Shown piece by piece: positions 23,741-30,046 of a stretch of DNA of 35,725 nucleotides (the first letter of the stretch is position 1; each line of letters starts with the position of its first letter). This stretch comes from Bacteroidia bacterium. Lineage in GTDB: Bacteria; Bacteroidota; Bacteroidia; Flavobacteriales; Schleiferiaceae. Position numbers and translations under genes: made by a program. The stretch is from contig JAUICR010000006.1 of NCBI GenBank assembly GCA_030427785.1, forward strand, positions 1-35,725, given 5' to 3'. The notes beneath the pieces were generated by a model. It did not search any database and was not told where the DNA came from. It was given only the letters and a program-made list of their open reading frames with translations.

Positions 23741-24457
23741 ATGATGATGAAAGTTGAGATATGGAGTGATGTGATGTGTCCGTTTTGCTACATAGGTAAA
23801 AGACGGTTTGAAAAAGCCTTGCAAAATTTTGACCACAAGGATGATATTGAGGTAGTATGGAAAAGTTTCCAACTAAACCCGCAAGCGATTACCAATCCGG
23901 ATGTTTCGGTGACCGAAGACCTGGCCACCAAAAAAGGCTGGACTATAGAGCACGCAAGGGAGATGAGCGACTATGTAAGCAAAATGGCCGCAGGCGAAGG
24001 CCTTCATTATGATTTTGATAAAGCCGTTTCGGCCAATAGTTTCAATGCCCACCGCTTGTTGCAATTTGCCAAAACCCAAGGCAAAGGAGATGCACTGAAA
24101 GAAGCCCTTTTGTACGCCTACTTTACTGATGGCAAAAACACAGACGACACAGCCACTTTGCTTGAGCTAGGTTTGAAAGCAGGATTGGAAAAAGCGGAAG
24201 TAGAAACAGTTTTACACGACCCAAGCAGTTTTGCCGATGCTGTAGAATACGACATAGAAGAAGCCCAAAAACTGGGAATAAATGGAGTACCATTTTTTGT
24301 GCTTGACAGAAAATATGGAATAAGTGGTGCCCAGGAAGTATCGGTATTTGAGCAAAATTTGGCCAAAGCTTACGAAGACTGGCAAGCAGCCCAGTCCAAA
24401 ACAAAATTGAAAACTGTAGAAGGAGAAACCTGCAAACCTGATGGCACCTGTGACTAA
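23741..24457 (+). CDS. FrnE-like DsbA family oxidoreductase
   Basis: The 238-residue protein is a thioredoxin-fold DsbA/FrnE-type thiol oxidoreductase without a signal peptide, so probably cytoplasmic. The active-site motif is C13-P-F-C16 ('DVMCPFCYIGKRRFE'). The helical insertion contains 'SANSFNAHRLLQFA', and the cis-Pro loop is 'GINGVPFFVLD', both typical of FrnE/2-hydroxychromene isomerase-like members. A second Cys pair at the extreme C-terminus, C231 and C237 ('CKPDGTC'), recalls the extra C-terminal pair reported for Deinococcus FrnE. Three consecutive ATGs (23741, 23744, 23747) are possible starts; a TTG at 23702 is unlikely. The stop overlaps the ATG of the broken alkB-like gene. Confidence 0.9.
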   Translation: MMMKVEIWSDVMCPFCYIGKRRFEKALQNFDHKDDIEVVWKSFQLNPQAITNPDVSVTEDLATKKGWTIEHAREMSDYVSKMAAGEGLHYDFDKAVSANSFNAHRLLQFAKTQGKGDALKEALLYAYFTDGKNTDDTATLLELGLKAGLEKAEVETVLHDPSSFADAVEYDIEEAQKLGINGVPFFVLDRKYGISGAQEVSVFEQNLAKAYEDWQAAQSKTKLKTVEGETCKPDGTCD

Positions 24458-25065
24458 TGAAGCTTTTTGACCTACCGAACGATTGTACACAAAACCTATT
24501 ACCAAAACAGGGTGAGGTGTATTATTACGGTAAGATATTGAGCAGCGTACAAGCTGACTATTAATTTAAGCAACTTATAGGAACCTTGGCTTGGAAAAAT
24601 GATGAAGCCCACATTTTTGGAAAACACATTATTACCAAACGAAAGGTAGCGTGGTATGGGCAGCAGCAATTTAGCTACACCTATAGCCATGCTACCAAAA
24701 CTGCATTGCCTTTTACTAGAGCATTATTGGACCTTAAAAAGCTGGTAGAAGAAAAAACACAGGCCACTTACAATTCTTGCTTGGCCAACCTCTACCACAA
24801 TGGTAGCGAAGGCATGGCGTGGCACAGCGATGGTGAAAAAGATCTCAAAGAAAATGGTGCTATAGCATCACTCACGCTAGGGGCTGAGCGCAAGTTTGCC
24901 TTTAAACACAAAACCACTAAAGAAACTGTAGCTATGACGCTTGAACACGGTAGCTTACTGGTGATGAAAGGCGTTACACAGAAGCATTGGCTACATAGAC
25001 TACCCCCTACCACCAAGATTCATACACCAAGAGTAAATTTGACTTTTAGGACTATTGTAGGTTGA
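24457..25065 (+). pseudogene. AlkB-like 2OG-Fe(II) dioxygenase gene interrupted by an in-frame TAA
   Basis: An ATG at 24457 overlaps the upstream stop (TAATG) and opens 'MKLFDLPNDCTQNLLPK' and 'GEVYYYGKILSSVQADY'. The frame then meets TAA at 24562-24564 (codon 36) and continues, without a frame change, through the whole AlkB domain to a TGA at 25063. The downstream part has the iron ligands in 'WHSDGE' (HxD) and the His of 'KHWLH', plus the 2OG-binding Arg in 'RVNLTFR'. Restored, it is about 202 residues, normal for bacterial AlkB-like demethylases that repair alkylated bases. One substitution (TAA for a Tyr or Leu codon) explains it. Possible readings are a recent pseudogene, a sequencing error, or re-initiation at TTG 24586, giving a 159-residue protein lacking the N-terminal strands. 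Confidence 0.88.
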
Positions 25066-25138
25066 GGACTTCACTATTCCAAACAAACCCTATATTCACG
25101 CACATTCTAGATATTCCTTATAATTTAACCTACTAATT

Positions 25139-25984
25139 ATGAAAGGACCGAAATTCTTAAGATATGTAATTCCTGTTCACCTAGCTTTAAAAGAAAATGG
25201 AGGTGCTGCAAATTCAGGCGATATTATTGACGAAGTAATTGAGAGTTTAAAAATTTCCGAAAAAGAACTTGCTGAAACTACTTCAAATGGTCAATCAAGG
25301 GTTAAAAATCAAATTAACTGGGCTCGTTTTTATATGTATAAAGCTGGTCTAATTGATAACACGGAAAGAGGAATATGGAGATTGACATCTGAGGGCTTAG
25401 AAGTCGTTTTAACGGAAAAGGGGGTTTACGACATTTTTAAGAAGGCTCAGAATAAGGTAAAAAAGGATAAAGAGAAGAATACTCGTGGAAAAGTACTATT
25501 TGATGAAGATGATTCTATTGAAGAAGAGCAACATTCTGGTGAGTTACTAGAGATAATAAAAAGCCTTACTCCTAAAGGGTTCGAAAGAATTTGCAAAAGG
25601 CTTCTAACAGAAATAGGAATACATGACATCATTATAACTGGTAATCCAAGTGATCAAGGAATTGACGGAACAGGATTGGTGAAATTAAATGATGTCGTTA
25701 GCCTCAATATTGTTTTTCAATGCAAGCGGTATAGGGATGTTGTTTCCCCTCATCATGTTAGAGATTTTCGCGGGGCTATGCAAGGTCGTGGAGAAAAAGG
25801 GCTTGTAATCTCGACTGGGAGATTCACCAAAGAAGCAAAACAAGAAGCCAATAGAGAGGGTGTCACACCAATAGAGTTAATTGATGGTGACAGGCTTGTT
25901 GAATTATTTGAAAAATATCAATTAGGCTTAAAGCCAGTAACTGTCTTTGAAATCAATCATGATTTCTTTAAAAACTTTAACTAG
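25139..25984 (+). CDS. Mrr-like type IV restriction endonuclease
   Basis: The 281-residue protein has an N-terminal winged-helix Mrr_N region (about 5-100, 'YVIPVHLALKENGG'), a charged linker (about 103-132), and a C-terminal Mrr_cat PD-(D/E)xK nuclease domain (about 135-265). The catalytic core is visible as 'GFERICKRLL' (helix with E149), 'SDQGIDG' with D176, and Q194-C-K196 ('FQCKRYR'), followed by 'GLVISTGRF'. Mrr proteins cut DNA carrying foreign methylation and need no companion methylase, consistent with none being present here. Its codon use looks more AT-rich than its neighbours by eye (not measured), which would fit horizontal gain. It begins 73 nt after the broken alkB-like gene on the same strand. 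Confidence 0.92.
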   Translation: MKGPKFLRYVIPVHLALKENGGAANSGDIIDEVIESLKISEKELAETTSNGQSRVKNQINWARFYMYKAGLIDNTERGIWRLTSEGLEVVLTEKGVYDIFKKAQNKVKKDKEKNTRGKVLFDEDDSIEEEQHSGELLEIIKSLTPKGFERICKRLLTEIGIHDIIITGNPSDQGIDGTGLVKLNDVVSLNIVFQCKRYRDVVSPHHVRDFRGAMQGRGEKGLVISTGRFTKEAKQEANREGVTPIELIDGDRLVELFEKYQLGLKPVTVFEINHDFFKNFN

Positions 25985-26118
25985 ATAAATCACCGCTAGT
26001 TAGAACATGTTTAAAAAAACACCTATAGCTACAAGAATTCTGACACAACAATTCAATAAGTTCTCACATTTGTAAAAATGAACATACCTTTATTTGATAT
26101 TCCATTAAAACCAATCTT

Positions 26119-26553
26119 ATGAAAAATATACTCGTATGTGTCGATTTTAATGATTCAGAAAATGTTCTGATTAACGAGGCGTATAAATATGCTAAGGCCT
26201 TTGGGGCAAAACTTAGATTGATGCACGTAGTAGCTCCTAATCCTGAGTTTATAGGCTATGAGCTGGGACTGCAAGAAGTACGTGATAGCCGAGCTGAAGA
26301 GTTAAAAAAAGGACATAGGCAAATACAAGCTTATGCCAAGGATCTTAATGACAGAGGCGTAGAAGCTGAGGCCTTGCTTATACAAGGAGAGACCATAGAA
26401 TTGATAACTTCAGAAGCGAAAAAATTAGGAGTCGAGTTAATTATCGCAGGCCATCATAAGTATGGCTTTCTTTATAATGCCCTTATTGGAACTGTCTCTT
26501 CCCAAATAATCAAAAAATCAAAAATTCCAGTTCTTACTGTTCCGTTGAATTAG
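26119..26553 (+). CDS. Universal stress protein (UspA family)
   Basis: This is a single 144-residue Usp domain with the Rossmann-like alpha/beta fold: N-terminal 'MKNILVCVDFNDSE', 'LRLMHVV' at strand 2, and the C-terminal 'IIAGHHKYGFLYNALIGTVS' loop. The ATP-binding motif G-x2-G-x9-G(S/T) is present except that the second Gly is Lys (G-HH-K-x9-G-T), so nucleotide binding is uncertain. These proteins help cells survive stress, usually as cytoplasmic dimers. No regulatory site was identified with confidence. The gene is followed 83 nt later by the HD-domain gene on the same strand. Confidence 0.93.
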   Translation: MKNILVCVDFNDSENVLINEAYKYAKAFGAKLRLMHVVAPNPEFIGYELGLQEVRDSRAEELKKGHRQIQAYAKDLNDRGVEAEALLIQGETIELITSEAKKLGVELIIAGHHKYGFLYNALIGTVSSQIIKKSKIPVLTVPLN

Positions 26554-26636
26554 GTTTTGAATTTGAATTAAGTCCGTAGAACAACTGCCTCCAATTGATT
26601 AAAATAATCCGCTCCAAGAAATAGCACTACACTTTA

Positions 26637-27290
26637 ATGACCCAAGAAATCATCATTCAAAAAACTATTGCCTTTGTAAAAAATGAACTTGCACATGCCG
26701 AGGGCGGGCATGATTGGTTTCATATAGAGCGAGTATGGAAACTTGCAAAGCGGATAGGCTCAGAAGAAAAGGTGGATTTATTTGTGGTGGAGCTTGGAGC
26801 CTTGCTTCATGATATTGCTGATTCTAAATTCAACAATGGCGATGAAGAAATAGGCCCGCAAAAGGCTCGATTGTTTTTGAGTTCGCTTAGGGTAGACGAG
26901 TCTGTAATCACTCATGTAGAAAATATCATTTCTAATATTTCTTTTAAAGGTGGAAACGAGGCTCAAAAGTTTCATTCACCAGAGTTAGATGTAATTCAAG
27001 ATGCTGATAGACTTGATGCCCTAGGCGCCATTGGTATTGCCCGAACTTTCAATTATGGTGGTTTTAAGAATAGAGCCATTTATGACCCTGACATAAAGCC
27101 AAATCTCAACCTCAGCAAAGAGGAATACAAGAACAGTGACGCTCCTACCCTCAACCATTTCTATGAAAAACTATTGCTGCTAAAAGATCGGATGAACACC
27201 ACAACTGGGAAACGCATGGCCGTACACAGGCATCAGTTTATGGAACAATACCTTGAAGAGTTTTACAAGGAATGGAACGGGCAATTGTGA
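26637..27290 (+). CDS. HD domain-containing phosphohydrolase
   Basis: The 217-residue protein is an HD-superfamily metal-dependent phosphohydrolase of the YedJ type. Metal ligands are visible as H29 ('GHDWFHIERV'), the H58-D59 pair ('GALLHDI'), and an Asp in 'DADRLDALG' (D122/D124). The C-terminal half ('ARTFNYGG', 'HFYEKLLLLKDRMNT', 'EQYLEEFYKEW') follows the YedJ pattern. Relatives hydrolyse phosphate esters, some of them nucleotides; the substrate here is unknown. It is cytoplasmic, with no signal peptide. It lies between the universal stress protein and an MDR dehydrogenase on the same strand with gaps of about 80-110 nt, so a shared transcript is possible but not evident. Confidence 0.9.
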   Translation: MTQEIIIQKTIAFVKNELAHAEGGHDWFHIERVWKLAKRIGSEEKVDLFVVELGALLHDIADSKFNNGDEEIGPQKARLFLSSLRVDESVITHVENIISNISFKGGNEAQKFHSPELDVIQDADRLDALGAIGIARTFNYGGFKNRAIYDPDIKPNLNLSKEEYKNSDAPTLNHFYEKLLLLKDRMNTTTGKRMAVHRHQFMEQYLEEFYKEWNGQL

Positions 27291-27400
27291 GCAATGTGAG
27301 AATTATACTTTCACAATCTATTGTTAATTCTTCCTGTTGGATAAAAGGTATTTAGCTCAGGCAATGTAATTTGCCAACTATAACCTTTACAATCTAATGG

Positions 27401-28354
27401 ATGAAAGCATTTATTCGCCACCAATACGGAGGACCAGAAGTGTTGCAATTGTCGCAATACGAAAAACCTACCCCTGCTGATGATGAAATATTAGTAAAGA
27501 TCAAGGCGCTTTCAGTCAATCCTATGGAGTGGCACATACTACGTGGCGAGCCTTATTTTGCTCGATTGACGGTAGGGCTACTTTCTCCAAAACACAAAAT
27601 AATAGGTTCTGATTACTCAGGTATAGTTGAGACTGTGGGAAAGAACATTGTTGATTTCAAACCTGGTGACGAAGTATTTGGTGAGCCATTTCATGGAAGT
27701 TTTGCAGAATACAATGCGGTAAAAATTGGCATGATAGGTCATAAACCGAAAAATGCTTCATTTGAGGAGGCGGCATGCCTTGGCGTAGCGGGCCTTACGG
27801 CATTGCAGGGAATTAGAGATCAGGGAAAAATAAGACCTGGAGAAAAAGTTCTTATCAACGGGTGCTCTGGTGGCGTGGGACACTTTGCCGTACAAATAGC
27901 AAAAATTTTTGGAGCGGTGGTTACGGGTGTATGCAGCTCTCGCAACGTAGAATTTGTAAAAAGCTTGGGAGCTGATGAGGTGATTGACTACACTAAAACT
28001 AATATGCATCAGCACCGTGGCAACTTTGATGTGGTGATAGATGTGCACGGAAACTTAAAGTATTCAGATTTTAAAAACCTAACCAACAATAGCGGCCGTG
28101 GAGTTCTTATCGGCTTTACCACCATGAGTAATATGATGGGTGCTATGATTGGAGGCATTTTTGGAAAAGTGAAACTGAAGAGCTTTACGGCTGCATCTAA
28201 TGCTACAGATTTAGCTCAATTAAGTAAATATGTGGAAGACGGAATTCTTAAAGTAAACATTGACAGCACTTACACTTTTGAGCAAATTCCAGACGCCATT
28301 ACCTACATTGAAAAAATGCATACTCGCGGAAAAGTTGCCATTACTGTGTCTTAA
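27401..28354 (+). CDS. NAD(P)-dependent MDR-family dehydrogenase (quinone oxidoreductase-like)
   Basis: The 317-residue medium-chain dehydrogenase/reductase has an N-terminal GroES-like domain (about 1-125, 'VLQLSQYEKPTPADDEILVKI' region and 'GSDYSGIVETVG'), then a Rossmann domain with the nucleotide loop 'GCSGGVG' (154-160) and 'GADEVIDYTK'. The zinc-binding residues of classical alcohol dehydrogenases are absent, so it belongs with zinc-independent quinone oxidoreductase-type members using NADPH. The likely role is reduction of quinones or reactive enones; the substrate is not identifiable. The ATG at 27401 fits the family N-terminus. It is complete. Confidence 0.93.
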   Translation: MKAFIRHQYGGPEVLQLSQYEKPTPADDEILVKIKALSVNPMEWHILRGEPYFARLTVGLLSPKHKIIGSDYSGIVETVGKNIVDFKPGDEVFGEPFHGSFAEYNAVKIGMIGHKPKNASFEEAACLGVAGLTALQGIRDQGKIRPGEKVLINGCSGGVGHFAVQIAKIFGAVVTGVCSSRNVEFVKSLGADEVIDYTKTNMHQHRGNFDVVIDVHGNLKYSDFKNLTNNSGRGVLIGFTTMSNMMGAMIGGIFGKVKLKSFTAASNATDLAQLSKYVEDGILKVNIDSTYTFEQIPDAITYIEKMHTRGKVAITVS

Positions 28355-28421
28355 TTGGATTGGGATTCCTAGCTTTAACAGCACGTTGTAAATTCAATTC
28401 GTGACTGATAACGTATCCCAA

Positions 28422-29105
28422 ATGAAAAACTGTTCGATTTGTCAAATTCCAATTGAGGAGAACTACTGTACAAAGTGCGGACAAAAGTATTCTGAAAAAC
28501 GCGTTTCGGTACGAAATCTATTTATTGATTTAATAATCAATTTCATCTCGCTCGAAAGGTCAGGGATCGCCACAATTGTAAAAATCATTTCAAACCCAAA
28601 ACCGATAGTAGACAACTATATGGAGGGGTTTAAAAAATATTACGCAAGTCCGGGACCCATCTTGCTGTATGGCGTTGCCACAGTAGCTATACATGTAAAC
28701 TTTGTTGACAGGCAAATAATGGGATTGTCGTTTGAAATTGACAATTTCAACGCTCAGTACCTGTTTTGGGTAACCCTTTTTCCCTTCTTGCTTTTGATTT
28801 CCTATATGACCTTTTTTCGTCTTGATAGGCGATTTTCCAAACACCTCGTTTCGATAAGCTATGTAGCCACTTCCCTGTTTATTCTTTTAATGGTATTGAA
28901 TGACATTATCATTTTAATTTTTGGTGACCTACTCGACCTTTGGGCATTTTACCTATTCGTGGTACTTACATTGTTTTGGAACAGTAGAGTGTTTAGTCGA
29001 AGCAACAAGGCGCTGTTCTTAATAATCAATACCCTTATTCAAATCCTCCTGTTCATTGGCTTAGTGGCCCTTTTTATATGGGTGGTAGGAACAGAAAACA
29101 CGTAA
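28422..29105 (+). CDS. DUF3667-type zinc-ribbon membrane protein
   Basis: From ATG 28422 the protein has 227 residues. The N-terminus carries a zinc ribbon, C4-x2-C7 and C16-x2-C19 ('NCSICQ', 'YCTKCGQK'), followed by an amphipathic region and about five hydrophobic segments to the C-terminus. This is the DUF3667 layout common in Bacteroidota: a cytoplasmic zinc ribbon joined to a membrane bundle. The function is unknown. A GTG at 28401 adds seven residues and is an alternative start; family members usually begin only a few residues before the first Cys, favouring 28422. The stop overlaps the start of the next gene (TAATG), implying translational coupling. Confidence 0.82.
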   Translation: MKNCSICQIPIEENYCTKCGQKYSEKRVSVRNLFIDLIINFISLERSGIATIVKIISNPKPIVDNYMEGFKKYYASPGPILLYGVATVAIHVNFVDRQIMGLSFEIDNFNAQYLFWVTLFPFLLLISYMTFFRLDRRFSKHLVSISYVATSLFILLMVLNDIIILIFGDLLDLWAFYLFVVLTLFWNSRVFSRSNKALFLIINTLIQILLFIGLVALFIWVVGTENT

Positions 29106-29431
29106 TGATGTATAAAGAAAAACTAAAAATATACGATGCGCTTGTCGCAAAATGCAGCCGTTTTGAACGCAAGGGAAAAACAATGCCCTATACCTCGGCA
29201 AATGGGTACATGTTTTCGCTACTCAATAAGGATGGTGAAATAGGTATTCGATTTTCTAAGGAAGTTCAAGAAAAGTACCTGACCAAACTAGACACCACGC
29301 TCTACAAATCGTACAATGCGGTGATGCGCGGCTATATCTTAATTCCTGATAAAATGCTGGAAAACCTTGACGAACTAGCAAAATATCTTGATGAAAGTTA
29401 TGATTACGTGATGACCCTCGAACCTAAATAA
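29105..29431 (+). CDS. Small conserved protein of unknown function, coupled to the DUF3667 gene
   Basis: The 108-residue soluble protein has no signal peptide. It starts 'MMYKEKLKIYDALVAKC' and contains 'MPYTSANGYMFSLLNKDG', 'IGIRFSKEVQEKYL' and 'AVMRGYILIPDKML', ending 'YVMTLEPK'. The alternation of strands and helices faintly resembles TfoX/YjbR-type small domains, but I do not rely on that. An upstream in-frame start at 29078 lies inside the preceding gene; the ATG at 29105 sits in a TAATG overlap with that gene's stop and is preferred. It is followed 10 nt later by the thioesterase gene, so all three are probably one operon. Confidence 0.78.
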   Translation: MMYKEKLKIYDALVAKCSRFERKGKTMPYTSANGYMFSLLNKDGEIGIRFSKEVQEKYLTKLDTTLYKSYNAVMRGYILIPDKMLENLDELAKYLDESYDYVMTLEPK

Positions 29432-29441
29432 ACAAACACGC

Positions 29442-29978
29442 ATGTTTCACTATTGGTACATGGTTATTAAAATTTTATTGAAACGAAAATTTCAAAAGCC
29501 CATTGAAATTGACGAAACCATTGAGCATACTTTTCGGGTTCGCCTTTTAGATTGTGATGGCCTTAGGGTAATGACGGCCTCTAAATATCCCGCTTATATG
29601 GATTTTATACGATGGGAGCTAATTGCACGATCTAAGCTATACTCCATTGTACTAAAAGGCAAAATGGCTCCTAGTCTGGGCTCGCAAAAGATTATTTACA
29701 GAAAACCTTTAAAACGCGGTACCAAGTTTAACTTAAAGCTTGAATCAGGCGGGGTTGATACTAAGTGGGTATACCACATTCACAAATTTGAACAAAAAGG
29801 TCAACTAATGGCGATAGGCATTACGCGTGCCTTATTATGGAAAAAGGATGTTTCCATCCCTATGAATGAAATCTTGCAGCAGGCTACTTCCCGTAGCATC
29901 CCGCCACCACCCCACTGGATTGTTAAGTTGTTTGAGTCGGATAAGGATATTTTAGAAAATAGCGATCAATTGATTTAA
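29442..29978 (+). CDS. Hot-dog fold thioesterase-like protein
   Basis: The 178-residue protein has an N-terminal hydrophobic stretch followed by a 4HBT/THEM6-like hot-dog domain. 'HTFRVRLLDCDGLRVMTASKYPAYMDFIRWEL' (about 29-60) matches the position of the family's substrate-loop and main helix, and 'GSQKIIYRKPLKRGTKF' the following strands. The usual 'HMNN' after the Asp of the loop is changed ('RVMTAS'), so activity on acyl-CoA or acyl-ACP is uncertain. It is predicted cytoplasmic or membrane-peripheral. It is the last gene of the DUF3667 cluster, 10 nt after the unknown gene, and faces the convergent M4 peptidase across a hairpin. Confidence 0.72.
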   Translation: MFHYWYMVIKILLKRKFQKPIEIDETIEHTFRVRLLDCDGLRVMTASKYPAYMDFIRWELIARSKLYSIVLKGKMAPSLGSQKIIYRKPLKRGTKFNLKLESGGVDTKWVYHIHKFEQKGQLMAIGITRALLWKKDVSIPMNEILQQATSRSIPPPPHWIVKLFESDKDILENSDQLI

Positions 29979-29989
29979 AGTATAGGCAC

Positions 29990-30026
29990 AAAAAAAAAGG
30001 GCCTTGAAATACTCCAAGGCCCCTTT
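29990..30026 (-). terminator. Terminator between the thioesterase and M4 peptidase genes
   Basis: An 8-bp GC-rich stem (GGGCCTTG, 29999-30006, with CAAGGCCC, 30015-30022) and 8-nt loop. On the minus strand it is followed by a long U-run, so it mainly ends the M4 peptidase transcript; on the plus strand only TTT follows. Confidence 0.85.
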
Positions 30027-30046
30027 AACAAAAACGGTGGTACTCT

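Noticed and set aside
24212-24505. Minus-strand open frames overlapping the DsbA and alkB-like genes
   Set aside because: They are shadows of the DsbA-family gene; the plus-strand frames have clear domain matches.
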